A stretch of DNA of 64,000 bases from Petrosia ficiformis (taxonomy: Eukaryota > Porifera > Demospongiae > Haplosclerida > Petrosiidae), in NCBI GenBank assembly GCA_947044365.1, contig OX345644.1, positions 1,636,237 to 1,700,236 on the forward strand, written 5' to 3'. The stretch's first letter is position 1. Each line of letters opens with the position of its first letter. The notes below the pieces were generated by a model, which made no database searches, was not told the DNA's origin, and saw only the letters and a program-made list of their open reading frames with translations. Positions 32,010 to 44,949 of this stretch are shown in pieces. Position numbers and translations under genes: made by a program.

Positions 32010-32280
32010 AGAAAACTAATTATCCTGTGTCTATACAGTTGTACACTCCTTCATGACTTTATCTTTCGTAAACTACTGTTATTATCATTTCACATGATTA
32101 TATATATATGTAATAAACTAATCATCCTGTGTCTATACAGTTATACACTCCTTCATGGCTTTATCACTCATAAACTACTGTTATTATCATTTCACATGTA
32201 GTATTATAATTATATATATAATAAACTAATCATCCTGTGTCTATACAGTTGTACACTCCTTCATGACTTTATGTTATTAA
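32010..32280. repeat. 108-bp minisatellite, about 2.5 copies
   Basis: Units start at CATCCTGTGTCTATACAG-like positions near 32010 (TTATCCTGTG), 32122 and 32228. The first copy has a shortened AT tail. Confidence 0.85.
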
Positions 32281-33326
32281 ATGTGGTATTAGTTATAATA
32301 ATTTAAAATAATATAACTGTCAACACATATATCTATCTATCTATCTATTTATCTATTTATCTATTTATATTTTATTGCAGTTTAAAATGTTATTTTTTAG
32401 AACACAATGCTAACAGTAGGATATGTATCTTTAACCATTTTGATCACTAGCGTAAACACTTAACCACTGGCTTGAGCTATGTGGAAGCATATGAAATAAT
32501 TAGAACATATATGGTAGTATATGTACTACATTACTATGATAGAACCCCTAGACTATATACTAGCTAGTATAGTACCATATATAGTCTAATTATTTCATGC
32601 TCTATACTACATTACTATGATAGAATCCCTAGACTATATACTAGCTAGTATAGTACCATATATACTCTAATTATTCCATGCTGGCTTACAAGAATCATAA
32701 ACCAAACCATCAGACCCACTCCTGTTATCTTAATTAAAATATGATGTGATTAGATTCCATATAAGCTACAAGCAGCATTGGTCTGTATTGTAGAGCTTGA
32801 GTGCTTGTTCTATTACGTGCCACACCCATTAATTGATCAAGCCCCCTGGAATAATGCAACTTCCTTAACTATACAAAGCATGCTCGCATATGTGACACAA
32901 GCATACATTCAACTCTGTGGAAAGCAATCATAGTGATAGCCCTGCGGGCCATAAAAAAACAAGATATATATATAGAAAATAAGATCCTTATGTGTTGTTA
33001 TCATTAATCATGGATGACTTTGTCACTCAAGAATCTTATTAGTTTATCACTCTTCCAAATACTGACTTGGAACCAGACTGAATGCATCAACAGCCTTGTA
33101 AGACTAGAAACTCATTGAGTTGCATCCGCCCCCTCCCTAGAGTCCAACCCTAACTACATATACAAGTGTATGTGACAATTATATAGTTCAAAACCTTCGG
33201 AAAGCAAACATAAGGATTACTCTACTTACCACAATAATTATAATAATATGTAAAATAATAATAATAATAATAGTAATAATAGTAATAACAATATTCTAAG
33301 ATAAACATGTCATATTTAAAATAGAT
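32281..33326. repeat. T8 3' spacer: ATCT tract, 72-bp units, dispersed repeat, (AAT)n
   Basis: 32330-32368 ATCT/ATTT tract. 32510-32680 holds two 72-bp-family units, each with the palindrome ACTATATACTAGCTAGTATAGT (22 bp if written out; imperfect dyad). 32770-32955 is the dispersed repeat. 33055-33150 matches 60845-60950, but about 420 bp present at 60425-60845 is missing here. Ends in AAT-rich sequence to 33290. Confidence 0.6.
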
Positions 33327-35629
33327 CTACAAAACAACTAGTCTGTTATTACCTGTATCACTAACATACAAGTTACCTAATGAATCTACTGTTATACCAC
33401 ATGGACTATTAAACTCTCCCTCTCCACTACCATATTTACCAAAGGAATGTATAAAACGTCCATTAGTATTAAATATTGAGGTACGATTATTACCATACTC
33501 ACTAACATATAATAGATTATTATCTATGATAATGGAGGTAGGATTAGTAATTTGACCAAGATTAGACCCTTCTGAGCTAAATCTGGAGATATATTGTCCT
33601 GTTGATGTGAACTTCTTGATACAGTGATTACTAAAATCTGCAACATACAAATATCCTTCATTGTCAAATGTCACATCCCATGGCTGATTCAATTGTTCTG
33701 GTGACGAACCTTTCTTACCGAAATTATGAGAGTAGGTGAGATCTTGATTGAGAACTTGAATACGATGATTATTAGTATCAGCAACGAATATTTGTCCTGT
33801 GGTAGGATGAACTGTGATACCTACAGGACTATTAAACTGAAGAGGACCATTGCCTGTCTCACTACTCCCAACTGATTTCACACAATCACCTTCAAATGTT
33901 AGTTTCTGTAGTCGATGATTATCAGTTACTAAAATGTGTCCATCTTGAGATATAGCAACTCCACGAGGATTAGTGAATTGACCCTCCTGTGTTCCTCTTC
34001 TTCCAAATGACTTCACATTCTTTACCTCCTTGTTTAGTATTGTGATACGATTGGCATTACACTCAGCTACTACAATCTCTTCATTCTTAGTGACTACTAC
34101 ACCAAATGGTCTATTGAGTCCTGATATAATATTCACTGGTTTACCTCTCATTTCAGGGAAGAGAGTAAAGGGACTACCAGGGATATTCACACCTCCTAAT
34201 CGTATTGTCAGTTGATGTTTTCCTCTGGTACGTGGTGTAAAACTTATATTGTAGTTTCCTGACTGGATCTCATTGATGTCACATGATATAAATTGACTAT
34301 CATCAGCAGAAGAGAATTCACAAGAGATGAGGGAACAAGGAACTGAGAAAGGAGATCCATCTTGAGTCTGGAGGTTGAGAGTGGCGGTCGAATTCTTACC
34401 AATATAACAAGCATTCTTGACGAGAACCGATTTGCCAAATGTTTTAGACTTAAACTCACCAATACCCTGATATTCATCAACCAATGTCTGATTACTAGTG
34501 AATGTGATGTTGGCCTCCTCTATTGGTTGAAATACAACAGGGTTGACATCTTGATCGACTGTTGTCATTACTTGTACCATATTCTGTTTCTCCCTCAATA
34601 TCTGTTGTTGACTCCCTAATTTCAGACTCTGTTCTACAAACTCCTCACAACCTTTGAGCTGTTTGAGGACTGTCTCTGCCTTTCCTCTCTGTTTGGTTAG
34701 TAATTGAATCTTCTGTTGTACTACAGTGTCTACCTGTTGAACTAACTGTCTCTCTGACTGTTGAACTAAGTTAATGATTAGTTGAGACTGTGTGTGGATC
34801 TGTTTCTTGACATGTTCTCCCTGTTCTGTGACCTCCCTCTCTCGAGTGATGAGGTTAGTCACAGCTGTATTAACATCAGCTACTTTCCTTTTCACTGTTG
34901 TGAGGTCGGCCTCTATCTCTTGATGATGATCAGGATAACATTCAGTAATGAGCTTGTACTTGTGATTTTGATGGCGTTGACTAATTGTACAATCTCGACA
35001 AATAAGCTCTCGACAGGTTTCACAGTAGACTTTGATTGGCTCGTTATGATCGTTACACTTCATATTTCTATCCTCATTGAATGGAAGTAGTTTAGAAGTA
35101 TTGAGTACTGCTACATCTTGTACATTGATAACCTCATGAGTAGAGAAGGGCAGCCATGTGTTATGTGCATCAAGACATTTTGGACATAAAAATTGAGTAC
35201 ACTGTTTACAATAACCAGTAGCGGAGTTCTTGTGACAATTATCACAAGAGACGTTTGGACCTTCAAATGCTTTCTTTAGAGTATGTTGTAATTGGAAGAG
35301 GCTGTTAATGAAGAAAGCAGTTGGGAGTTCAGTGGGTCCTATGTCGGGTAGTTGTGTGGGTTTACGACATGAAGGACAGCTAATGAAATACTTGTCTCCC
35401 TGTTAGTAAATAAGATAATGTATAAACAATAAAGTGTTAACAAAACCAGATTGTGTGTGTGTGTGTGTGTTTGTACCTGTTGTTCTTGTGGTAGTTTCTC
35501 AATACATTTTAAACAGAAGCTATGTAAGCATGGAAGAGTTTTGGGGTTAGTATACTGATCCAAACATACATTACATGTTAGTTGTTCATCAAATTCCTTA
35601 AGAGCAGTAGAAGGAGGTTGTTGATCCAT
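33327..35629 (-). CDS. T8: intact TRIM-NHL E3 ubiquitin ligase-like protein
   Basis: Exon 1 is 35629-35477 (MDQQPPSTALKEF), the intron 35476-35400 (77 bp), exon 2 35399-33327; the product is 741 aa. All RING ligands are present; exon 1 ends EQQ instead of EPQ. B-box 1 reads CPKCLDAHNTW. B-box 2 carries CTISQRHQNHKYK, a subtype shared with T8' and T10. The filamin-NHL junction is the short form (SPFTLFPEMRG, lacking HIIPS). Blade-start residues are LNRPFGVV, FTNPRG, FNSPVG, LNQPWDV, ITNPTS and FNSPCG. The expected role is a RING E3 with propeller-based recognition. T8' at 61123-63437 differs at a dozen or more residues. Confidence 0.92.
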
Positions 35630-36242
35630 CTCTTTCTTTCTAAAAACAGCGGAGTTATTTCCTAATATGGTAGAAATATATTAATATAATAACTGATAAT
35701 ATTTATGGTTATGAACAGTTTGTAGAAAGTGGGATCATTATATTTAACATAATTATAAGGACTATGTTTGTAATAATTACTACATTACAGTATAATCATG
35801 TATTAACCTTATGACATTAAACTATATACTATATTATATATACATACTATGGATACACTGTGTGCACAATCCTTACTCAACTTAGCTTTTAAAAGGGTGT
35901 GTCCATTTGTGTTAATTAACTGGACCAGACAGATCATGTAGTATGTATACTGATAAGTGAGTGTCTCTACTAATCATAATTTTAATATCATTGTGAATGT
36001 GAACATACATTACTAATACAATATCACATAGCTCTAGACACATGTATCACAATAATCACATTTTAGTTAATTAATGATTTAGGATTACTAATTATAAACT
36101 AATTAACTAGGATTACTAATTATAAATTAATTAGCTAGATCGATTACTAATTGTAAATTGATTACTAATTAAAAATTAATTAATTAGGATTACTAATTAT
36201 AAATTAATTAACTAGGAGTACAAATTATAAACTAATTATTTA
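35630..36242. promoter_or_regulatory. T8 upstream region with conserved block (copy 3)
   Basis: 35885-36035 matches the block at 18830. 36060-36240 is a series of TAATTAATTAGGATTACTAA near-repeats, longer here than in other copies. No RNA gene is recognised. Confidence 0.4.
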
Positions 36243-36588
36243 GAATTACTTGAGAGAGAATGGGATTGAAGCACAACAACTAAAAACTATTACAAGTGAA
36301 GTGACTCCGATAGTAGACTTCCTGTTGATATTACAAGTGAGTCCATCCATCCATCCATCCATCCATTCGTCCATCCATCCATCCATCCATCCATCCATCC
36401 ATCCATCCGGATATCTATTTCATCATATCTAGTTACATCTAGTTTAAGTACTATACTAACTGATCTGAATGAAACAGCTACTGAGAAACTATCGACAGCT
36501 AATGAAAGACTTATGAATGCAACAGTTCTGTATGAAAGAATGATATCTCTTAGAAACATATCACATACACAAATGTTACATGCAAGAG
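36243..36588 (+). pseudogene. P4: relic of the coiled-coil gene, first exons only
   Basis: The exon-like segment at 36243-36338 lacks two bases relative to 44160 (GAAGTGACTCC), giving [13 protein letters not shown] (TCCA)n tract follows (36341-36410). The coiled-coil exon (about 36433-36588, [31 protein letters not shown]) is well kept with its GTATGA donor, though one base is missing near its start. The partner exon LQNQREC is not found downstream. Confidence 0.6.
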
Positions 36589-36599
36589 GTATGATATAT

Positions 36600-36945
36600 A
36601 GATATATAAAGGCACATGTATATACATACCATCATATATACATAGTAACATATGCATATTACATATACATACTTACATACATACATACATACATACTTAC
36701 GTACATGTATTCTTACATACTTACATTGGTATATATGTATGCATAGTTGCATACATACATTATTATATACATACCTACTTACGTTCATACATACGTAGTT
36801 ATGTACATGTAAGTATATAGAATGGATGCATGCATATACATGTATAATTGTTATATACATGTATGTACGGATTTACATTGTACAATACTATGAAATATAT
36901 ATGTATATACATTATACATATAGTGTATATTATTATATAGGTGTG
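36600..36945. repeat. TACATA-rich low-complexity region
   Basis: ACATACATACATACTTACGT-type tracts in the place of the P3 intron. No second exon follows. Long frames on both strands here are low-complexity artefacts. Confidence 0.85.
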
Positions 36946-37153
36946 GCCTGCGAGACTATACTGAACACGGGCTCATTTATGTGCCACACCCATTAATTGA
37001 CCAAACCCCTCCCCCGCAATAATTTTAACTTACTTAACTACATAGACAAGTGCAATACAAATATATATATAGTTCAAACCCATAAAAAAGAAACCATGGG
37101 ATTGTCTTCTTGGTCGTATTAATGATAATAATATTAATAACAACAACAACAAC

Positions 37154-37198
<45 letters not shown>

Positions 37199-37235
37199 CA
37201 TTATAATCTAAGATGAACATGTCATGTTTTAGAAT
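36946..37235. repeat. dispersed repeat with (CAA)n and (TAA)n tail, 3' of T9
   Basis: 36946-37110 is the spacer repeat (CCATTAATTGACCAAACCCC). 37118-37200 is AAT/CAA microsatellite. The conserved AACATGTCATGTTTTA near 37218 precedes the T9 stop region. Confidence 0.6.
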
Positions 37236-39531
37236 CTACAAAACAACTAGTCTGTTATTAATGAAGTCACTAACATACAAGTTACCTAATGAATCTATTG
37301 TTATACCACATGGACCACTAAACTCTCCCTTTCCACTACCATTCTTACCAAAGCAATGTATAAAACATTCATTAGTATCAAATATTGAGATACGATGATT
37401 ACCCAACTCACTAACATATAATAGATTATTATCTATGGTGATAGACATAGGCTCTTTAATTTGACCAGGGCTAGACCCTTTTGAACTAAATGTTGAAATG
37501 TGTTGTCCTGTTGATGTGAACTTCTTGATACAGTGATTACTAAAATCTGCAACATACAAATATCCTTCATTGTCAAATGTCACATCATATGGACTATTGA
37601 ATTGTTCTGGTGATGAACCTCTCTTACCGAAACTATGAGAGTAGGTGAGATCATTATTGAGAACTTGAATACGATGATTACCAGTATCAGCAACGAATAT
37701 TTGTCCTGTTGTAGGATGAACCGTAATACCTTTAGGACCATTAAACTGAAGAGGACCATTGCCTTTCTCGCCACTCCCAACTGATTTCACACAATCACCT
37801 TCAAATGTTAGTTTCTGTAGTCGATGATCATCAGTTACTAAAATGTGTCCATCTTGTGATATGGCAACTCCACGAGGCTCGGTAAATTGACCCTCCTTTG
37901 TTCCCTTTGTTCCAAATGATTTCACTTTCTTTCCCTTCTTGTTTAGTATTGTGATACAATTAGCATGACACTCAGCTACTACAATCTCTTCATTCTTAGT
38001 GAATGCTACACCAAATGGTCTATTGAGTTCTGATATAATATTCACTGGTTTACCTCTCATCTCTGGGGAAGCGATGATATGAAGAGTAAAAGGACTATCA
38101 GGGATATTCACACCTCCTAATCGTATTGTCAATTGATATTTTCCTCTGTTATGTGATGTGAAGCTTATATCGTAGTTTCCTGACTGGGTCTCATTGATAT
38201 CACATGATATGAGTTGACTATCATCAACAGAAGAGAGTTCACAAGAGATGATAGGGAGAGGAACTGAGAAGGGAGCTCCATCTTGAGTCTGGAGCTTGAG
38301 AGTGACGATTGATTTCTTACCAACGTAACAAATATTCTTGACGAGAACTGATTTGCCAAATGTTTTAGACTTAAACTTACCAATACCCTGATATTTATCA
38401 ACCAATGTCCGATTACTAGTGAATGTGATGTTGGCCTTCTCTATTGGTTGAAATACAACAGGGTTGACATCTTGATTGACTGTTGTCATTACTTGTACCA
38501 TATTCTGTTTCTCCCTCAATATCTGTTGTTGACTCCCTACCTTCAGACTCTGTTCTACAAACTCCTCACAACCTTTCAGCTGTTTGAGGACTGTCTCTGC
38601 CTCTTCTCTCTGTTTGGTTAGTACTTGAATCTTCTGTTGTACTGCAGTGTCTACCTGTTGAACTAACTGTCTCTCTGACTGTTGAACTAAGTTAATGATT
38701 AGTTGAGACTGTGTGTGGATCTGTTCCTTGACATCTTCTCCCTGTTCTGTGACCTCCCTCTCTCGAGTGACGAGGTTATTCACTGCTGTATTAATATTGG
38801 CTACTTTCGTTTTGGTTTTTGTAAGATTGACCTCTATCTCTTGATGATGTTTAGGGTAGGACTCTGTAACGAGGTTGTAATCATGGTTTCGATGTCGTTT
38901 ACTAACTGTACAATCTCGACAAATAAGCTGTCGACAGGTTTCACAGTAGACTTTGAATGACTTGTTATGATCGTTACACTTCATATTTCTATCCTCATTG
39001 AATGGAAGTAGTTTAGAAGTATTGAGTAGTGCTACATCTTGTACATTGATAACCTCATGAGTAGAGAAGGGCAGCCATGTGTTATGTGCATCAAGACATT
39101 CTGGACATAAGAATCGAGTACACTGTTTACAATAACCAGTAGCGGAGTGCTTGTGACAATTATCACAAGAGACGTTTTGATCTTCAAACGCTTTCTTTAG
39201 AGTATGTTGTAATTGAAAGAGTCTATTAATGAAGAAAGCAGTAGGGAATTCAGTGGGTCCTATGTCGGGTAGTTGTGTGGGTTTACGACATGAAGGACAG
39301 CTAATGAAATACTTGTCTCCCTGTTAGTAAATAAGATAATGTATAAACAATGAAGTGTCAGATTGTGTGTGTTTGTACCTGTTGTTCTTGTGGTAGTTTC
39401 TCAATACATTCTAAACAGAAACTATGTAAGCATGGAAGGGTTTTTGGGTTAGTATACTTGTCCAAACATACATTACATGTTAGTTGTTCAGCAAGTTCCT
39501 TAAGAGCAGTAGAAGAAGATTGTTGGGCCAT
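37236..39531 (-). CDS. T9: intact TRIM-NHL E3 ubiquitin ligase-like protein
   Basis: Exon 1 is 39531-39379 (51 codons, MAQQSSSTALKELAEQ), the intron only 58 bp (39378-39321), exon 2 39320-37236; the product is 745 aa. The RING is complete, with FCLECIEKL around the sixth ligand. B-box 1 is preceded by EDQNVSC. B-box 2, coiled coil, filamin (GVNIPDSPFTLHIIAS) and six blades ending FINNRLVVL follow. Blade starts are ELNRPFGVA, FTEPRG, FNGPKG, FNSPYDV, IKEPMS and FSGPCG, differing from all neighbours. It occupies the place of T2 in the second super-unit but is clearly diverged from it. The start matches paralogues. Confidence 0.9.
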
Positions 39532-39987
39532 CACTTTCTGTTTTCTAAAAATAGACTGGTTATTTCCTAATATGGTATAAATATATTAATAGTATTTATT
39601 AATAGTAATAGTCAGTAATATTTGTGGTTGTGAACTGTTTGGGAAAAGGTGGGATCGTTATTTTATGGTTTCACCATATATGGTAATATTAAGTCCTCTC
39701 AAATATAATGCACTATTATTTGTACTTATTAATAAGATCTTATGAGTGATGAATTCATGAAGAAACATCAAACTGTAATACTTCCATAGTTACCAGACTG
39801 TATGATTGTTTTACTACATTGTATATAGTACATATAATATATCCAGTGTACACATGTAAACTTCCTAATATGGTAAGGTTTGTGAAGAAAACTAATTATC
39901 CTGTGTCTATACAGTTGTACACTCCTTCATGACTTTATCACTCATAAACTACTGTTATTATCATTTCACATGAAGTATTATAATTAT
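39532..39987. promoter_or_regulatory. T9 upstream region with CArG element and one 108-bp unit
   Basis: CCATATATGG at 39674-39683, about 143 bp before the ATG, within CACCATATATGGTAATATT. A 108-bp unit begins at about 39898 and is cut at 39987 by an insertion. Confidence 0.45.
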
Positions 39988-41357
39988 CAGAGAGTACGGT
40001 AGTACTCTCTATGTAGGGATGGCCCGGAAAAAAAATGGCCGCCGATGCATTTCAATTGCAAGTGGTAAGCTGAAATCTCTGCTAATATATACAGATAGGT
40101 TAAAATATACATATAACTTATAATACTGAGTAATTTTATGACTAATAATACCTTTTAGATGTCCGGAGATCTTCGTTAATGTAAAGATCTGACTAGTAGC
40201 AAAACTGGCAAAATCTTCATATTATTCACTATTATTCACTATTATTCCTCTTTTTCATAAAAATAGATTTCTATGTTTCTGAAGCGATTAAAGTAGTTGT
40301 AGCACAAATACAAATATATTTTAAGCTAAATTCAGGGGAACAAACTTCGTACTGTTCTGTTTCTTGACCTAGACAACGAATACTTTCAGCCACTACAGCA
40401 ACCTACTTATGATAGGACGCCATTTTTAATAAATCACACCCTTTAAAACACATCCATTAATTTTAAGAGAATTATGGATGTTATTATGGAGATCGTGTTC
40501 TACAAAACAGATAAGTTGCATATCATCACTTCCACCAATAGCAAAATTTGTAAACCCAAATGATACTGAATTGTCCATGTACAAATCATTAGTATATGTG
40601 AATGTGCGTACTGAATGTGTTTCTGCACTGCATATCATGACTTCCACAAATAGCAAATAAACCCAGATGATCTGAAACTGTCCATGTACAAATCATTAGT
40701 ATAACTGAATGTGTTAGTTGATCACTCTCAGATAAGAAATTTCAATTGTGCCATTAATTCATTGTATATGAAAATAATAATAATCATTTTAAAAAATGAA
40801 AGAGTACATAGGGATATATATTATTATACTGAGTCATTTAAAAATAGAATCGAAACAAGAATAATATAGAAACATGTTCAAAAATGAAAGAGGATGTAGG
40901 AATTGTAATAACAAATAATTATAATATTGTTGAGTACTGTCTCCTGGACACCATTCCTGCAGAAAATATCAGTACTGTAAATGAAACAGAATAGTCATCA
41001 CGTATTTGATCAAAAATTTACCTGAATTCTTTAAAAATAGTATTGAAACAAGAATAATAAAAAACATTTTAAAAAATGAAAGAGTATGTAGGGATATATA
41101 TCAAAACCGAAAAAGCACAGGAACAAGATGGCTTTGGCAAACAAAATGAAATACCACTTCCACATAACAACCCTACATAAGTATAGACAATTCAAGTAAA
41201 GGCAAAACACAAAAAAGTGATACTTATGTAGGGTTATTATGTGGAAGTGGTATTTCATTTTGTTTGCCAAAGCCATCTTGTTCCTGTGCTTTTTCGGTTT
41301 TGATATATATATCCCTACATACACTTTCATTTTTTTAAATGTTTTTTATTATTCTTG
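39988..41357. mobile_element. 1.37-kb fold-back insertion of unknown class
   Basis: It interrupts a 108-bp unit between TTATAATTAT and ATATATAATAAAC, which are adjacent in other copies. It starts with a small hairpin (AGAGAGTAC, GTACTCTC) and ends with one arm of a large hairpin: 41049-41184 and 41220-41357 are inverted copies about 137 bp long around a 35-bp loop. Two direct copies of an 85-bp segment lie at about 40517-40603 and 40629-40714. A segment like the arm start recurs near 40795 and 40890. A short frame from ATG at 40019 (MARKKNGRRC) ends at a GTAAGC donor-like site, but no protein is recognised. Target duplication is at most TAT. Confidence 0.7.
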
Positions 41358-42372
41358 TATATATAATAAACTAATCATCCTGTGTCTATACAGTTGTACA
41401 CTCCTTCATGACTTTATCTTATTAAATGTGGTATTAGTTATAATAATTTAAAATAATATAACTGTCAACACATATATCTATCTATTTATCTATTTATCTA
41501 TTTATATTTTATTGCAGTTTAAAATGTTATTTTTTTAGAATACAATGCTAACAGTAGGATATGTATCTTTAACCATTTTGACCACTAGCCTAAACACTTA
41601 ACCACTGGCTTGAGCTATATGTAAGCATATGAAATAATTAGAACATATATGGTAGTATATGTACTACATTACTATGATAGAAACCCTAGACTATATACTA
41701 ATTAGTATAGTACGTACCATATATACTCTAATTATTTCATGCTCTATACTACATTACTATGATAGAACCCCTATACTACATTACTATGATAGAACCCCTA
41801 GACTATGTACTAGCTAGTATAGTACCATATATACTCTAATTATTCCATGCTGGCTTACATGAATCATAAACCTAACCATCAGACGCACTCCTGTTATCTT
41901 AATAATTAAAATATGATGTGATTAGATTCTATGTAAGCTACAAGCAGCATTGGTCTGTACTGTAGAGGTTGAGTGCTTGTTCTATTACGTGCCACACCCA
42001 TAAATTGATCAAGCCCCCTGGAATCATGCTACTTCTTTAATTATGTATACAAAGCACACGCGTATGTGACACAAACAAATATACATCATTTAACCCTGTG
42101 GAAAGCAATCATAGGGATAGCCCTGTGGGCTATAAAAAACAAGATATATATAGAAAATAAGATCCTTATGATAGTTTGTGTTGTTATCATTAATCATGGA
42201 TGACTTCCTCATGTCTGAGACTCAACAAACAATAATACTAATTAATGATAATAATAATAATTAATAATAATAATAATAATTAATTAATAATAATAACAAA
42301 AATATAAATGAATAGTTAATAATAACAATAATAATGATTATACTCCAAGATAAACATGTCATGTTTTATAAT
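41358..42372. repeat. T3' 3' spacer: 108-bp unit, ATCT, 72-bp units, dispersed repeat, empty transposon site
   Basis: 41358-41460 resumes the 108-bp unit. 41473-41505 is ATCT/ATTT. 41640-41850 holds 72-bp-family units. 41945-42135 is the dispersed repeat. CAATAATACTAATTAAT at 42230-42246 is the unoccupied counterpart of the transposon insertion site. 42245-42340 is AAT-rich. Confidence 0.65.
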
Positions 42373-42556
42373 CTACAAAAAAAACTAATCTGTCATTACC
42401 CAAGTCACTAACGTACAAGTTAAATAGTGAATCTACTGTTATACCACATGGAATATTAAACTCTCCCTCTCGGTGAGGAAGAGTTTAATATTCCTGATGC
42501 TATTTCACATTCCTACCAACAAGCTGTGAGATGCAGACAACAGTTGTGGGTTAGTA
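42373..42556. pseudogene. T3' 3' relic: NHL tail joined to cereblon-like exon relic
   Basis: Counterpart of 17373-17562 with the same head-to-head junction (TTAAACTCTCCCTCTC, then GAGGAAGAGTTTAATATTCC). The plus-strand part reads CCTGATGCTATTTCACATTC and GCTGTGAGATGCAGACAACA. Confidence 0.7.
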
Positions 42557-42621
42557 TATGTCTAGCCAGTATATTTTATCTATCTATCCATCTACATATA
42601 TCTATCTATCCATCCTTTCAT

Positions 42622-43606
42622 CTATCTATCTCTCTTAATATTCTGTTTGAGGACTGTCTCTACCTCTTCTCTCTGTTTGGTTAGTACTTGAATCTTCTGT
42701 TGTACTGCAGTGTCTACCTGTTGAACTAACTGTCTCTCTGACTGTTGAACTAAGTTAATGATTAGTTGAGACTGTGTGTGGATCTGTTTCTTGACATCTT
42801 CTCCCTGTTCTGTGACCTCTCTCTCTCGAGTGATGAGGTTAGTCACTGCTGTATTAACCTCGGCTATTTTAGTTTTGACTTTAGTGAGGTTGGCCTCTAT
42901 CTCTTGATGATGTTTGGGGTAGGACTCTGTAATGAGGTTGTAATCATGGTTTTGATGTCGTTTACTAAATGTACAATCTCGACAAATAAGCTCTTGACAG
43001 GTTTCACAGTAGACTTCCAATGGCTCATTATGATCGTTACACTTCATATTTCTATCCTCATTGAATGGAAGTAGTTTAGAAGTATTGAGTACTGCTACAT
43101 CTTGTACATTGATGACCTCATGATTAGAGAAGTGCTGCCATGTATTATGTGTATCAAGACATTCTGGACATAAGAATTGAGTACATTGTTTACAATAACC
43201 AGTAGCAGAGTTCTTGTGACAATTATCACAAGAGACGTTTCGATCTTCAAACGCTTTCTTTAGAGTATGTTGTAATTGAAATAGGCTGTTAATGAAGAAA
43301 GCAGTAGGGAATTCAGCAGGTCCTATGTCGGGTAGTTGTGTGGATTTATGACATGAAGGACAGCTAATGAAATACTTGTCTCCCTGTTAGTAAATAAGAT
43401 AATGTATAAACAATGAAGTGTTAACAAAAGTAGATCGTGTGTGTGTGTGTTTGTACCTGTGGTTCTTGTGGTAGTTTCTCAATACATTTTAAACAGAAGC
43501 TATGTAAGCATGGAAGGGTTTTGGGGTTAGTATACTGATCCGAACATACATTACATGTTAGTTGTTCATCAAGTTCCTTAAGAGTAGTAGAAGATTGTTG
43601 AGCCAT
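42622..43606 (-). CDS. T3': short TRIM protein lacking filamin and NHL
   Basis: Exon 1 is 43606-43457 (50 codons), the intron 43456-43384 (73 bp), exon 2 43383-42622; the product is 303 aa. RING ligands are complete, with CNVCSDQY in place of CNVCLDQY. B-box 2 is MKCNDHNEPLEVYC. It ends VLKQNIKRDR like T3. It differs from T3 at several residues, more than T5 differs from T5', although both pairs lie in the same duplicated order. As with T3, a substrate-free dimerising form is possible but unproven. Confidence 0.75.
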
Positions 43607-43844
43607 TTCTTTCTCCTTTCTAAAAATAGACTGGTTAATTCCTAATATGGTAGAAATAGTATCTATTATTGTAACTAATAACATTTGTGGTTATGAATGG
43701 AATGTTCTTGTAATAATTACTACACTACAGTATAATCATGTATTAACCTTATGACATTAAACTATACACTATATTATATATACATACTATGGATACACTG
43801 TGTGTACAATCCTTGCTCAGCTTAGCTAATTAGTACACTTTTAA

Positions 43845-44000
43845 AAGGGTGTGTCCATTTGTGTTAATTAACTGGACCAGACAGATCATGTAGTATGTAT
43901 ACTGATAAGTGAGTGTCTCTACTAATCATAATTTTAATATCATTGTGAATGTGAACATACATTACTAATACAATATCACATAGCTCTAGACCCATGTATC
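43845..44000. promoter_or_regulatory. conserved upstream block (copy 4)
   Basis: Matches 18830-18985, including TTTAAAAGGGTGTGTCC and GATCATGTAGTATGTATACT, with TA unoccupied by the MITE. Confidence 0.4.
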
Positions 44001-44102
44001 ACATTTTAATTATAAAATGCCACTATTATAAATTAATTAATTAGGATTACTAATTATAAATTAATTAACTAGGATTACAAATTATAAACTAATTATTTAG
44101 AA

Positions 44103-44326
44103 TTACTTGAGAGAGAAAGTGGTTGAACCACAACAACTAAAAACTATTACAAGTGAAGATGACTCCGATAGTAGACTACCTGTTGATATTACAAGTGGGT
44201 CCATCCATCTATCCATTTATCCATCCATCCATTTATCCATCCATATGTCCGTCCATCCACTATCCATCCATCCATCTATCCATCCATCTATTCCATCCAT
44301 CCATCCATCCATTTCATCATTTCCAG
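44103..44326 (+). pseudogene. exon-like segment and (TCCA)n
   Basis: [24 protein letters not shown] sequence to 44198, then a (TCCA)n tract. An alternative ATG frame ([12 protein letters not shown]) would join the next exon in phase 0 at CAA/GTGGGT. This is the only copy where a phase-0 junction keeps an open frame. Confidence 0.35.
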
Positions 44327-44949
44327 TCTACATCTAGTTTAAGTACTAAACTAACTGATTTGAATGAAACAGATACTGAGAAACTATCAGCAGCTAATGA
44401 ATGGACTTATGAATGCAACAGTACTGAACTAGCTGTTGTTGGTACTACAGCTGATATTGTAGCTTGTAAACAAGAAGAGGAGGCATATTGGTTTGGTCCA
44501 AGATTTATCGTTAAACTCATGGGCAGACAAAGATTTAGACTTCTTGAAATATTTAAAAGAGTAGATGGGTAAGTTTTGAGGCCTAATTATTTTTCAGTAA
44601 TCCTTCAATAGAAACTTGGTAATTTATTCTACATATCCAAGAATATCCTAATAATCATTATATAATATCCTAAACCCAAAATATTCATATTATCCCAAAT
44701 TATAGATACCCAAGAATATACAAGAATATCCTAACAATCCTTTCAACCTTAATTACTTTATTCCACAGTATGATGGATTGTCAAGTTCAAATTTTACCAG
44801 AGGTTCTTCAAGATCCTCGACCTCCATTCCTCCTCTCTTGTTCTCCTTCTATTGTAGCTGGGTGTCAGGCTTCACTATATGCAGCTCGACTTCCTGATGC
44901 TACTTTACATTCTTACCAACAGGCTGTGAGATCCAGACAACAGTTGTGG
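44327..44949 (+). pseudogene. P2': cereblon-like LON-domain exons with a single 78-bp unit
   Basis: Exon 44327-44568 ([20 protein letters not shown], then VVGTTADIVACKQEEE and GRQRFRLLEIFKRVDG) and exon 44769-44949 (CQVQILPEVL to SYQQAVRSRQQLW), joined across GG/GTAAGT and ACAG/T so that the frame stays open. Unlike P2 it contains no stop. The motifs match the cereblon LON region, but there is no further LON or CULT exon before the next TRIM fragment, so it remains partial. Sequence around the repeat is nearly identical to P2. Confidence 0.6.

Noticed and set aside
40426..40720. Protein-coding gene on the minus strand with an 85-bp duplicated segment
   Set aside because: The frame is short, no domain is recognised, and the second repeat copy is frame-broken relative to the first.
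41031..41451. Two mirror-image proteins on opposite strands
   Set aside because: Both derive from the arms of one inverted repeat; neither shows a domain.
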